From JAHECE01 sp963780675 (lineage in GTDB: Bacteria; Actinomycetota; Actinomycetes; Actinomycetales; JAHECE01), in assembly GCA_963780675.1 (NCBI GenBank), contig CAWACR010000010.1, positions 496,001 through 560,000 on the forward strand: 64,000 nt of DNA. Reading direction: 5' to 3'. Below are positions 53,754 to 62,881 of this stretch, in pieces; within the stretch, counting starts at the first letter, position 1, and every line of letters starts with the position of its first letter. The notes below the pieces were generated by a model. The model was not told the origin of the DNA. It made no database searches and worked only from the letters and a program-made list of their open reading frames with translations. The translations under genes were made by a program, and so were the position numbers.

Positions 53754-55393
53754 GGCACGCACACCCCGACGGGCTCGCTCGTCTTTCCGGTCGAGCGCCG
53801 CAGGAGGACCTGGAGGCAGGTGCTCCCGTCCGCGGAGGCCGGCACCGACACCGACGTCTCCGCCGTCTCCTCGAACCGACCCTCGCCGAACGCGTCGGGA
53901 ACACGGTAGAAGTAGGAGTCGCCCTCCTCGGGGCTCGGGTTGGCCCAGGTGAAGACCACCTCACCGTCGCCGACGACGCCCGCGAGGTCCTCCGGCGGCG
54001 GCACCACACCGCCGGTCACGTCCTGAGGCACGACCTCCTCGGCCACAGCCTCGCTCGTCGGGGTGCCCGACGACGGCGCGTCACCCCGGGTGAGCACGAT
54101 CCCGGCCACAGCGACCACGCCCACGAGCCCAGCCGCGACCAGCCACCCCCACCACCGGGCACGCGTCGGGGGTGCGGCGCCCTCGGGCTCCGCATCCGGG
54201 GCTGGCGCCTCGCGTCGGTGGACGGTCGCGTCCATCGCCGGCGCCATCGGCGACCGTCCCCAGTCCGGCACGTCCACCACCGGGGGCACACCTGACGCGA
54301 CACCCGGCGTCGCGCCGCGCACCACGGTGTCCGAGGCCGAGACCTGGCCGGGCGACGTCGTCTCCCGCGGGCCTCGGACCTCTCCCGGGGGACGCGGCTC
54401 CACGGCGGGGACCCCCGGTCGGGACGACGCGGGGGGCTGCGCAGGGTCGATCGAGACGATGCTGCGGATCCGCGTGCCGGGTTCGCCGTCCTCGTCCCCG
54501 GTCGGCTCGATGCTCACCACGTCGTCGAGCACTGCGGCCCGCGTCGGGGCGAGACCCAACTCGGACTGCACCTGCTGGAGAGCGCGGGCGAAGGCGAGCG
54601 CGGACGCATACCGCGACGTCGGCGCCTTGGCCATGGCCGTGGCGAGGACACGCTCCAAGGAATCCGGCACGTCGCGGCGCCCGATGCGAGGCAACGGAGC
54701 GCTCTCGATCCGCGCGATCAGGTCCGCGCTGCTGTTGGAGCCACCGGGGATCTCGAACGGCGACCGACCGGCGAGCAGCGAGTAGACCGTCGCGGCGAGC
54801 GCCCACACGTCGGTGCCGACACCGCTGCTGGGGGGCTCCGCGAACGACTCCGGCGGTGACCACGGGATCGACATCCCGTCGGCCTGCGACGGCGCGCCCT
54901 CCATGGTCGCGGAGATGCCGAAGTCCGTGAGGGCGGGCGCGTCGTACTCGGTGACGAGGATGTTCGCGGGCTTGATGTCGCGGTGCAGGATGCCGGCGCG
55001 GTGCGCCGTCTCGACGGCACCCGCCACCTCGATGCCGATGCGCAGCGCGTCGGCGACGCTGAACGGCTCCCGGCGGTAGCGCTTTCCGAGGTTCGGCCGA
55101 GGGCAGTACTCCATCGCGAGGTACGGCCGCCCGTCGGTCGCGATGCCCGCCTCGTAGATCGTCACGATCGACGGGTGCGTGGACAGCTGCGCCATCAGGT
55201 CGGCCTCGGCGTCGAAGTTCCGCCGCACCTCCGCGGTGAGCATGTCCGCGAGCAGCACCTTCACCGCGACCCGGCGCCGGGGCCGCTGCTGCTCGTACAG
55301 GAAGACGTCGGCGAAGCCGCCCGCGCCCTCGAACTGGACGTACGTGTAGCCCGGGATGGTGGGCGGCGCCGAGGGTGCCCGCCGGGGGCTCAC
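53750..55393 (-). CDS. Membrane Ser/Thr protein kinase with extracellular fn3 domain
   Basis: 547 residues. Hanks-type kinase domain at ~15-275: glycine loop EGAGGFADVFLYE, catalytic Lys in VAVKVLL, HRDIKPANIL catalytic loop, DFG in LTDFGIS. A Pro/Thr/Glu-rich linker, one transmembrane helix (WWGWLVAAGLVGVVAVAGIV, ~405-427) and a C-terminal fn3-like domain (EDLAGVVGDGEVVFTWANPS) follow. PASTA repeats are absent. GTG start overlaps the FHA gene stop as GTGA. It would phosphorylate the neighbouring FHA proteins, reversed by the PP2C. Confidence 0.92.
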   Translation of the reverse strand: MSPRRAPSAPPTIPGYTYVQFEGAGGFADVFLYEQQRPRRRVAVKVLLADMLTAEVRRNFDAEADLMAQLSTHPSIVTIYEAGIATDGRPYLAMEYCPRPNLGKRYRREPFSVADALRIGIEVAGAVETAHRAGILHRDIKPANILVTEYDAPALTDFGISATMEGAPSQADGMSIPWSPPESFAEPPSSGVGTDVWALAATVYSLLAGRSPFEIPGGSNSSADLIARIESAPLPRIGRRDVPDSLERVLATAMAKAPTSRYASALAFARALQQVQSELGLAPTRAAVLDDVVSIEPTGDEDGEPGTRIRSIVSIDPAQPPASSRPGVPAVEPRPPGEVRGPRETTSPGQVSASDTVVRGATPGVASGVPPVVDVPDWGRSPMAPAMDATVHRREAPAPDAEPEGAAPPTRARWWGWLVAAGLVGVVAVAGIVLTRGDAPSSGTPTSEAVAEEVVPQDVTGGVVPPPEDLAGVVGDGEVVFTWANPSPEEGDSYFYRVPDAFGEGRFEETAETSVSVPASADGSTCLQVLLRRSTGKTSEPVGVCVP

Positions 55394-56961
55394 GGCAGGT
55401 CCTCGAAGGTGAGCGCCACGCCGTCGCCCAGGTCCACCACGTCACCGGTGCGGACGAGCACCTGCTCGCGGGGCTGCAGTCGCTGCGGCGGCTGCCCCGG
55501 GCGCCGAAGGACGGTCCCATTGCTGGAGTCCAGGTCGGCCACCAGAACGTGCCACTCCTCGAGCCGGATCGCCAGGTGAGTACCGGAGATCTCGCGCGTG
55601 GGGCTCGGCACCACCACAGGTCTGGGGACGTCCGGCCCCGCCACCCGGCCTACGCGCGGCGACCTGCCGAGCACCACGGGCGTGTCGAGGTCGAGCATCT
55701 CGCCCGTGGAGAGCCGGACCCGGCCGAGCGGTGGCCGGGCCACACGCACGGCATCCGCCACGAGCGTCGTACCGCACACCCGGCACTGCGCCGCTTGGGG
55801 CGGATTGGCGTGCCCCTCCGGGCACACCCGCGCGAGCACGCTGGGGCCCGACACCGGGGCGGCAACAGGCGCCGCGACCCCGCCGCCGGCGCGCTGCGCG
55901 CGGATGGCTGCCAACTCGGAGCTGAGGATCGTCTCGCCGTCGTGGTCGTCCGCGAAGGGGTCCGTCATCCCCGGGACCGCGGTGATCCGCGGACCCGCGA
56001 GGGGCGCCGTGGCCCGCGCGGGAGCGGACTGGGGCGCTGCCTCCAGCCGGGGCTGTGGCGCCGGAGCCGCGCCGAGGCTTGGGTCGCCGTCCTCCTCTTC
56101 CTCTCGGATGGCGGCGTCCTCCACCGTGGTCATGCGGGTCGCGCCCCAGAGGTAGTCGAAGCTGCCCTCCGGCGCCTCGGTGACCGTGCTCTCCAGGCTA
56201 GGGGTCTCGCGCGGTCGCGGCGCCGCGGCGGCCGGCTCCGGTACGTCGCCGACCGCGTCCTCCTCCACTGGGCCGGCCAGAGTGCTCTCGGCGACGGGCG
56301 CCGTCGCCTCCGCGTGGGTCGGGACGGCGGTCTCGTTGGCTCCGGCGATGTCCTCCTCGACGGCCTCGGAGACGGACCCTGCGGCGGGGGACGGTTCGGC
56401 AGCCACCCCTTCTGGGTACGGCACCGCGTCCAGATCCGGCGCCGTGACGCGCCGACCGGAGGACGGAGACCGGCTCTCGCCCACGGGGGGACCGGGCGCG
56501 CCTTCCGCCACGGGCACCCACACGGACGCGGCGAGCGCCGTACCGGCGCGCAGCGGAAGTGTGGGCAGGTCAGGGGAGCCGGGCCCGCCGTCGTCGTCCG
56601 CCTCCGGTGCCACCTCGACGCTCTGGGCGCCTCCGACCCAGCGCTCGCTCCACGTGGTCACCTCGGCCCCGGATACCTCGGTCACGCCCTCGAGGGCGTC
56701 GACCCGGACGCGGACCGGTCCCCGGGCCGCGACCGCCAGGCCCGCCCGCTGCGGGGCGGCGACGGCGAACGGCGGGATGGCAGCGAAGTCGGCGCCGTAG
56801 CGGCCGGTGATCGCCTGGATCACCGCCGGCACACCGCCGCCGGCGACCAGGGCGTCCCAGACGGCGTCCACCAGGTCGGCCGGCGTGCCCGGGTCGAGCA
56901 GCACCACGGCCGGTTCCACCACCACGGCGGACCAGGCTCCCGGGGTGTAGCGCGCGGTCAC
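55390..56961 (-). CDS. FHA domain protein with zinc-ribbon motif
   Basis: 523 residues, GTG start one base after the PP2C stop. N-terminal ~125 residues (TARYTPGAWSAVVVEPAVVL; LVDAVWDALVAGGGVPAVIQ) form a folded domain I do not recognise. The middle is a ~220-residue acidic, Pro/Ala-rich linker with many Ser/Thr, including TETxE-like sites that could be kinase targets (DHDGETILSS). A zinc ribbon (CPEGHANPPQAAQCRVCGTT) precedes a C-terminal FHA domain with SGTHLAIRL and DLDSSNGTVLRRPG. Probable phosphorylation-dependent hub of the module. Confidence 0.85.
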   Translation of the reverse strand: MTARYTPGAWSAVVVEPAVVLLDPGTPADLVDAVWDALVAGGGVPAVIQAITGRYGADFAAIPPFAVAAPQRAGLAVAARGPVRVRVDALEGVTEVSGAEVTTWSERWVGGAQSVEVAPEADDDGGPGSPDLPTLPLRAGTALAASVWVPVAEGAPGPPVGESRSPSSGRRVTAPDLDAVPYPEGVAAEPSPAAGSVSEAVEEDIAGANETAVPTHAEATAPVAESTLAGPVEEDAVGDVPEPAAAAPRPRETPSLESTVTEAPEGSFDYLWGATRMTTVEDAAIREEEEDGDPSLGAAPAPQPRLEAAPQSAPARATAPLAGPRITAVPGMTDPFADDHDGETILSSELAAIRAQRAGGGVAAPVAAPVSGPSVLARVCPEGHANPPQAAQCRVCGTTLVADAVRVARPPLGRVRLSTGEMLDLDTPVVLGRSPRVGRVAGPDVPRPVVVPSPTREISGTHLAIRLEEWHVLVADLDSSNGTVLRRPGQPPQRLQPREQVLVRTGDVVDLGDGVALTFEDLP

Positions 56962-56962
56962 G

Positions 56963-57808
56963 TCAGTTCGCTCCCATCTCGCGGACTCGGGCACGGGGGA
57001 TGGTGTCGTCGTCCTCGTCCTCGGCGTCACGCGGGGCAGTGTGCTCGTCGTCGGAGGTGTCCCCGACGTCGTGAGCGTCGACCACCAGCACGGTGACGTT
57101 GTCGCGCCCGCCCGCCTCGACCGCGGCAGCCACGAGCAGGTCGGCCGCGGCCTGCGGGTCGGGCTCTGCCAAGAGCACCTGCGCGATGCGCTCGTCGGAG
57201 AGCTCGCCCGTGAGCCCGTCGGTGCAGACGAGGACGCGGTCGTTCTCGACGATCGGGAGGAGCCAGAAGTCGGGGTCGAGCACCACACCTGCGCCTAGCG
57301 CCCGCGTGACCACGTGGCGGCGCGGGTGCCGTTCGGCCTGCTCGGCAGTCAGCGTGCCCGCCTCGATCATCTCCTGCACCTCGGAGTGGTCCACGCTGAT
57401 CTGCTCGAGCACACCCTCGCTCAGGCGGTACGTGCGAGAGTCCCCGAGGTTGACGACGAGCCAGTACGGCACCCCGCCCTGCGCCGCGACGACGACGCCG
57501 GTCACCGTGGTGCCGGCGCCCCGCCCGGGTCGCGTCTCGATGGCACGAACGCGGTCCTGCGCCTCCTGGAGGCGCTCCTGCACGGCGCGCGCGGTGACAC
57601 CCGGCACACCCACGAGGCGCCCGAGCGCCTCCACGGCCTCGGCGCTCGCCCGCTCCCCCGCCTCGTGCCCGCCCATGCCGTCCGCGACCACGAAGACGGG
57701 GAACTCGGCGATGTAGCTGTCCTCGTTCAGCGGCCGCACCGCGCCCACGTCGGAGGCGGCTCCCCACGTGGCCCGGATCGGCGTCCCGGCCTCGTCCACG
57801 AGGCTCAC
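56963..57808 (-). CDS. PP2C-family Ser/Thr phosphatase
   Basis: 281 residues, cytosolic. Metal-binding motifs VRPLNEDSYIAEF and VFVVADGMGGHEAGERASAE near the N-terminus, NLGDSRTYRL in the middle and GGRDNVTVLVVD near the end are the bacterial PstP/Stp signatures. GTG 57808 overlaps the RDD-FHA stop as GTGA. It opposes the kinase encoded two genes downstream. Confidence 0.95.
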   Translation of the reverse strand: MSLVDEAGTPIRATWGAASDVGAVRPLNEDSYIAEFPVFVVADGMGGHEAGERASAEAVEALGRLVGVPGVTARAVQERLQEAQDRVRAIETRPGRGAGTTVTGVVVAAQGGVPYWLVVNLGDSRTYRLSEGVLEQISVDHSEVQEMIEAGTLTAEQAERHPRRHVVTRALGAGVVLDPDFWLLPIVENDRVLVCTDGLTGELSDERIAQVLLAEPDPQAAADLLVAAAVEAGGRDNVTVLVVDAHDVGDTSDDEHTAPRDAEDEDDDTIPRARVREMGAN

Positions 57809-59220
57809 GGCGCGGACACCGTGAACCGGCGGTCGCCGAACTCCACCGTGCTGCCGACGGGGACGGTGACCCGGATTCCCGGCGGCGCCTCGGCCCGGGC
57901 GCCGTCGGCTGTGACCGTCCACGTGCCGTTGGTGGAACCGCGGTCGAGCACCCAGAACCCGTCGGGGCCGACCCCGAAGGCGAGGTGGGTCTTGGAGACC
58001 GAGCGCGCGGGGTCGGCGATCGGGATGACGTGCTCCGCGGTCTCACCTGCGGCGGGAGCCGGGTTGCGACCGACGAGTCCCGAACCGGTGATGGTCAGCG
58101 CCTCGCCGGTGTCGAACTGCAGCCGGTACGCGGCGGCGTGGAGGGGCCGGGGGGCTCGGATCGCGGTGTGCTCGAGGTCCTCGGCCAGGTCCTCGAGCGG
58201 CGCCGGGGCCGCCTGGGCCGACGCCGCCACTCGGCGACCCGTGGGCGCGGTACCCGGCCACTGGCCCGAGGGAGGTGCGGGGACGACCACCGGGATGCGG
58301 CCACCGTCGTCGGGATCGGCGGGGTCCGGCACGACGCCGGGCACGAAGTCGATCAGGCCGCCGGCCGGGACCGGGGCGGCCACCGGGGCCGGCCAACCGG
58401 TCACGGGCGCAGCGACGGGCGTGGGGGTCGTGGGCTCCGGCTCGGCCATGCCTGGCACCGCCGCGATCGGGCCGGCGATGGCCGGCGCGGACGCCACCGG
58501 GGAGGGCGCGGCCGGATCCGGACGGGTCGTCGACGGCTCGGGCCGGGCGCCGGCCGGGCGCGCCGCGGCGCGTGTGGGAGCGGCCCCGAACGAGGCGGCG
58601 GTGACCATCGCGGTACCGGCGGCCTTGTCCTGCCAGCCCTGCCGCTTGGTGGGGCGGTCCCAGGCCGATGAACCGGCGATCACGTAGGAGCCGACGAACA
58701 CGATGTTCCCGAGACCTTCGATGAAGCGCCGGCCGAACGCTCGCCAGAAACCGGGCGGGCGACCCGTCGCGAAGGAGACGGTCCTGATCCCGAGGGCGGC
58801 GTTCCCGATCGTCTTACCGGCCCGGCCCTCCCACGTCAGCTGCGCCAGCACGAAGACGACCTGCACGAGAGCGGGGACCAGCAGCAGGCCCAGTGCCCCG
58901 GCGACCGCTGCCTGGTCGGCGCCGCCCTGGATCGCGGCATTCGTCCAGCCGATGAGGACAGCGTAGGCGGCGACCACCACGACCGTAGCGGCCAGGTGGT
59001 CCACGAGGAGCGCCGCGACGCGCCGCCCGGGGGGTGCGGGAACGGACTGCGCCGCCGGGGTGGAGGACAGGGCGGCGGCCGACGCCGAGGCGGAGGTCCC
59101 GCCGGAGGCGAGCCGCGCCGTCGGCGGCAGGCTCGCCCCGCAGGCACTGCAGAACGGCGCTCCGGGGGCGAGCGACGACCCGCAGGCGTGGCACGCGGCG
59201 GCGATCTCGGTGGTGCTCAC
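57805..59220 (-). CDS. Zinc-ribbon, RDD membrane and FHA domain protein
   Basis: 471 residues, GTG start. N-terminal zinc ribbon (CHACGSSLAPGAPFCSACGA), then an RDD domain (~60-190: RRVAALLVDHLAATVVVVAA; GRAGKTIGNAALGIRTVSFA) with about three membrane helices, a Pro/Ala-rich linker, and a C-terminal FHA domain (~375-471: VSKTHLAFGVGPDGFWVLDR then GSTNGTWTV). It is a likely membrane anchor for phosphorylated partners in the complex. It overlaps the transglutaminase stop as GTGA. Confidence 0.9.
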   Translation of the reverse strand: MSTTEIAAACHACGSSLAPGAPFCSACGASLPPTARLASGGTSASASAAALSSTPAAQSVPAPPGRRVAALLVDHLAATVVVVAAYAVLIGWTNAAIQGGADQAAVAGALGLLLVPALVQVVFVLAQLTWEGRAGKTIGNAALGIRTVSFATGRPPGFWRAFGRRFIEGLGNIVFVGSYVIAGSSAWDRPTKRQGWQDKAAGTAMVTAASFGAAPTRAAARPAGARPEPSTTRPDPAAPSPVASAPAIAGPIAAVPGMAEPEPTTPTPVAAPVTGWPAPVAAPVPAGGLIDFVPGVVPDPADPDDGGRIPVVVPAPPSGQWPGTAPTGRRVAASAQAAPAPLEDLAEDLEHTAIRAPRPLHAAAYRLQFDTGEALTITGSGLVGRNPAPAAGETAEHVIPIADPARSVSKTHLAFGVGPDGFWVLDRGSTNGTWTVTADGARAEAPPGIRVTVPVGSTVEFGDRRFTVSAP

Positions 59221-61571
59221 GGATGACCTCCTCGACGAGTGGGCACGGGACGGATCCCGCGGGTGAGGGAGCGGGGGGAGAAGCGCCCCCGCAGGCGCTG
59301 CCAGCGTCCAACCGACCGCGACATGTCGGAGACCAGCCGGTCCACCTCGGCCCAGAACGCGGTCACCTCGGCATCGCTCGGCTCACCGGCTCCGAAGACC
59401 GCGGCGTCGGCGCGCTCGGCGACGACGACGGCGCCGGCCTCGGGGTACCGCTCCTCCAGATCCCGGGCGGTCTCCCGCCGGGTCGCGCTGGCGAGAACGG
59501 GGGCGCCGAGGTCCACCGCCGTGTCCACCACCTCGCGCCATCCGCCGCTCACTCGGTCGACCGGCGCCGAGGCCGCGAGGCGTCGCTTGCGCCGCCTCGC
59601 CTTGGCGAGGGCGATGAGGACGAACGGTGCGAGCACCAGCGCCAGCGGAACCCCGACGACGACCACGTAACGGAGGTACTGACCCCAGGGGATGCCTTCC
59701 TGGTCCGTGGTCTCGTCCTCCGCGGCTTCGGGGATCGGCTGGAGCGGGGCCTCGGCGGGCTCCTCCGGCGGCGGGGGCTCCTGGAGGACCTGGGGCTCCG
59801 GCTCGCTCTGGCTGCGCGGGTCCTGGTCCTGCGGCGGCTGGTCCTCGTCGGGCGTCGGCTCGTACGCCACCCAGCGCACCGCACCCTCGTCCTGGTAGGC
59901 CACCTCGACCCACGCGTGGACGTCGGTCCCTCGGATCGAGTACGTGTCGCCGTCCTTCGGGGTGTCCTCCCCCGGGTAGAAGCCCATGACCACACGCGCG
60001 GGGATGCCGAGCGAGCGGGCCATCAGCGTCATCGCCACGGCGAACTGCTCGTCGTCGCCCACCATCTCGCGGCCCGTGAGCAGCGTGTCGATGCGGTCGG
60101 ACCCGTGGCCGGCGCGCGAGGGCGGTTCGCCGTCGAGTCCGTTGCTGAAGACGCCACCCGCCGCCAGGTCGCTTGCCAGGGCTGCCACCCGTTCGGCGCC
60201 GCCGCTCGCGTCACTCGTGAAGGTCTCGGCGAGCGAGCCGACCGACTGCGGGACGCTGAGCGACCCGGGAAGCTGGAGGGAGGCGAACGGCAGCCGGGCC
60301 AGCTCGTCGTCGGAGGGGTCGGCGAGCAGGTCCGCCGCGACGGTGTACCTGTCGCCCTCGGCGAGGCCCTCGGTCGAGAGGACGACGCCGCTCTCCGGGT
60401 TGAGGTACAGGCTGCCCTGGAGGTCGGCGGCACGGCTCCCGACGAACCGGACCTCGGTGGGCCGGCCGAGGGCGGGCACCCACACCCCGCGGTACTCGGC
60501 GACCTCCACGGTCACCTCGGCGGTCCCGTCGGTGGGTGCGGCGTCGGACGGGGCCGGGATCGACTCCCCCACCCGGCCGAAGGACCCAGACCCGGTGGGC
60601 CCGCCCGGCGACCCGCCGGCGACGTCGATGACGGTGCCTGTGTAGGCGTCGAGCGTCGCCAGACGGAGCCGGCCGTCGTCGGGCAGCCCGGTGACGGTGA
60701 AGAGGACCTCCTCCTCGAGGTCCTTGACGTACTTCCGGAAGCCCACCAAGGGGCTCGGGTACTCGTTCAGGTCGAGCGGCGGTTCGACGACGTCGCGCAG
60801 CACGTGGCGGTGCGTGGCCGGTGAGAGAACCGGCGCGGCGAACGCGGTGACCAGCGCCGCGGCCCCGAGCATCGCGGCCGCGTTGCGCACGCGCCGGGCC
60901 CGGAGGCGACCGGCCTCGGGGCGGTCCAGCTCCCCGCCGCCGCTCGTGGACCGGAGCGCGTCGGCACGAGCCCCCGCGCGGCGCCACGCCGTCCAGGTGA
61001 GGGCCACCACGCCGAAGACGATCCCCTGCACCAGCGGCTGCACGGTCTCCGCCGTACCGAGCAGGATCACCCCGATCAGGAGCACGGCCGCGGGCAGGAG
61101 CGCCCACGCGGGGCGCCGGGCCCGCAGAGCCAACGATCCGGAGAGCACAGCCGCCACCAGCGTGGACAGGTACGGCACGACGAGCAGCTCGAGGAACGCG
61201 TCGACCGGCGGCGTGACGGTCAGGAGGCCCTTCCACGACGTGACGGCGCCGAGCGCGAGTGCCTGCAGGGTCTCGAGGGTCGGGACGACGCCCGCGATCG
61301 CCGTCCCCGGGAGGGCGAGGGCGCCGCCGAAGAGGAAGTACGCGCCGAGGGTCGCGGCGGCGAGCGTCAGGACGGACCAGCGGAACCGGGCACCGAGGAA
61401 CGCCAGAGCCAGGCCCACAAGAGCCCCGCCGACGGCCGCCCGGAGGTAGCCGGGCCCGGCGAAGGAAGGGCCGAAGCCGACGACGGCGCACGCGAGGAGC
61501 AGTGCGACGGCGGCCAGGTCCACGGCGCCGACGGCGCGGTGTGCCCTGGTGGGCGCGGTGTGCTGGGGCAT
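59217..61571 (-). CDS. Membrane transglutaminase-like protein
   Basis: 784 residues. Several N-terminal membrane helices (~20-230, e.g. VALLLACAVVGFGPSFAGPG; LLPAAVLLIGVILLGTAETV), an extracellular region with a transglutaminase-like core (FAVAMTLMARSLGIPARVVM, then GTDVHAWVEVAYQDEGAVRW carrying the His), another helix (YVVVVGVPLALVLAPFVLIA) and a cytosolic tail. The usual cysteine before the helix is not obvious: GREMVGDDEQFAV occupies that place, so it may be a catalytically dead TGc domain. ATG 61571 overlaps the DUF58 stop (TGATG). Confidence 0.85.
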   Translation of the reverse strand: MPQHTAPTRAHRAVGAVDLAAVALLLACAVVGFGPSFAGPGYLRAAVGGALVGLALAFLGARFRWSVLTLAAATLGAYFLFGGALALPGTAIAGVVPTLETLQALALGAVTSWKGLLTVTPPVDAFLELLVVPYLSTLVAAVLSGSLALRARRPAWALLPAAVLLIGVILLGTAETVQPLVQGIVFGVVALTWTAWRRAGARADALRSTSGGGELDRPEAGRLRARRVRNAAAMLGAAALVTAFAAPVLSPATHRHVLRDVVEPPLDLNEYPSPLVGFRKYVKDLEEEVLFTVTGLPDDGRLRLATLDAYTGTVIDVAGGSPGGPTGSGSFGRVGESIPAPSDAAPTDGTAEVTVEVAEYRGVWVPALGRPTEVRFVGSRAADLQGSLYLNPESGVVLSTEGLAEGDRYTVAADLLADPSDDELARLPFASLQLPGSLSVPQSVGSLAETFTSDASGGAERVAALASDLAAGGVFSNGLDGEPPSRAGHGSDRIDTLLTGREMVGDDEQFAVAMTLMARSLGIPARVVMGFYPGEDTPKDGDTYSIRGTDVHAWVEVAYQDEGAVRWVAYEPTPDEDQPPQDQDPRSQSEPEPQVLQEPPPPEEPAEAPLQPIPEAAEDETTDQEGIPWGQYLRYVVVVGVPLALVLAPFVLIALAKARRRKRRLAASAPVDRVSGGWREVVDTAVDLGAPVLASATRRETARDLEERYPEAGAVVVAERADAAVFGAGEPSDAEVTAFWAEVDRLVSDMSRSVGRWQRLRGRFSPRSLTRGIRPVPTRRGGHP

Positions 61572-62881
61572 CAGTCCCCTACCCTCCGGATCGCCATGGG
61601 AAGGTCGGCGAGGTCGCCGAGGGTGAGAACGGTGAGGTCGGCGATCGCGCGCCGGGTGAGCGAGGTGCCGGGCGCGCACTGGATCGCGATCGCCCGGACC
61701 TCCTGAGGAAGCCGGACGGACGCGGCGCGCATCTGGGTGGCCGTGACACGCGACCCGAAAAGAAGGACGGCCACGGACGCGTCGGGGGCGTCGCTGTCGA
61801 GCGCCTGCGCGAGGGCGACGAGGTCCTGCCGGTGGGGGCCGAGGACCACGCGGGTGAGGTCGTCGAGGAGGCGCGTGGCGGAGCCGCCACGCAGGGCTCC
61901 GCCCTGGACCACGACGGTGAGGTCGCGGTCCTCCCGGATGGCGTGCAGGCCCAGGGACCCGGCCACGCTGACGGCGAGCTCGAACTCCTCGGGGTCGTCG
62001 TAGTCCGACCGGTTCGTCGAGAGGGCGACGGCTAGGTGGGAGCGGCGGGTCTCCTCGAACTGTCGCACCATGAGTTGGCCGGTGCGCGCCGTCGTCTTCC
62101 AGTGCACGTGCCGGCGGTCGTCCCCGACGACGTACTCGCGCAGCGCGTGGAAGGACACGTCCGACGGCGAGAGGTCGCGCGTGGGGCGACCCTCGAGGTC
62201 CTTGAGGAAGCCCGCGGAGGCGCCGGTGAGCGGCACTGTCCGGGGGTGGACGAAGAGCTCGACGGGCTCGGTCCAGCGCACCTCGCGGCGCGCGATGCCG
62301 AGCGGGTCCCCGCGGACCGAGCGCACAGGGCCCACCACGATCACGGCCCGGCGGGTGGTGGGGATGGTGAAGACGTCCTCGTGGGTCTCCCCCGCGGCCA
62401 GGCGCGGCAGCGGGAAGCCGGCGAGGCCGGCGCCGACGGGCAGCTCGATCTCGGCGGGGAGCATCGCGTGGGTCGAGACGTTCGTGACCTCGATCCGGCC
62501 CACGGCCCGTTCGCCCACGACGACGCGGCGCTGGGCCATGTCCATCGTGACGGCGTAGCGGGACCGACCGATGGCGAACGCAACGGCCGCCAGCAGCACG
62601 GTGGCGGCCACCACCGCGATGACCGTGAGTTCCGCCCAGCCGTACCGGCGGCCCGCCCACCAGGCGAGCACGCCGGCGCCGAGGACCGACCATCCGAGCG
62701 CGCCGAACCACGGCTTGCCCGGCTTGACGGTCGCGAGCCGGTCGGTGACCCGCTCGGCGCCCGGGATAGCCGAGCCCAGGTCGAGCGCGCGCTGCCCGGC
62801 GGACGCCAGGCCGGCCCGGGCGCCGTCGACGGCGGGCCTGGCCCGGTCCCGGACCCGGGCGCTCGCAGTGGCGAGGCTCAC
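61571..62881 (-). CDS. DUF58 domain protein
   Basis: 436 residues. Two membrane helices at ~60-105, then a conserved DUF58 core (EGRPTRDLSPSDVSFHALRE, YVVGDDRRHVHWKTTARTGQ, LMVRQFEETRRSHLAVALST), a vWA-related fold. DUF58 proteins accompany MoxR ATPases and transglutaminase-like proteins in many bacteria. GTG 62881 overlaps the moxR stop as GTGA. Confidence 0.92.
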   Translation of the reverse strand: MSLATASARVRDRARPAVDGARAGLASAGQRALDLGSAIPGAERVTDRLATVKPGKPWFGALGWSVLGAGVLAWWAGRRYGWAELTVIAVVAATVLLAAVAFAIGRSRYAVTMDMAQRRVVVGERAVGRIEVTNVSTHAMLPAEIELPVGAGLAGFPLPRLAAGETHEDVFTIPTTRRAVIVVGPVRSVRGDPLGIARREVRWTEPVELFVHPRTVPLTGASAGFLKDLEGRPTRDLSPSDVSFHALREYVVGDDRRHVHWKTTARTGQLMVRQFEETRRSHLAVALSTNRSDYDDPEEFELAVSVAGSLGLHAIREDRDLTVVVQGGALRGGSATRLLDDLTRVVLGPHRQDLVALAQALDSDAPDASVAVLLFGSRVTATQMRAASVRLPQEVRAIAIQCAPGTSLTRRAIADLTVLTLGDLADLPMAIRRVGD

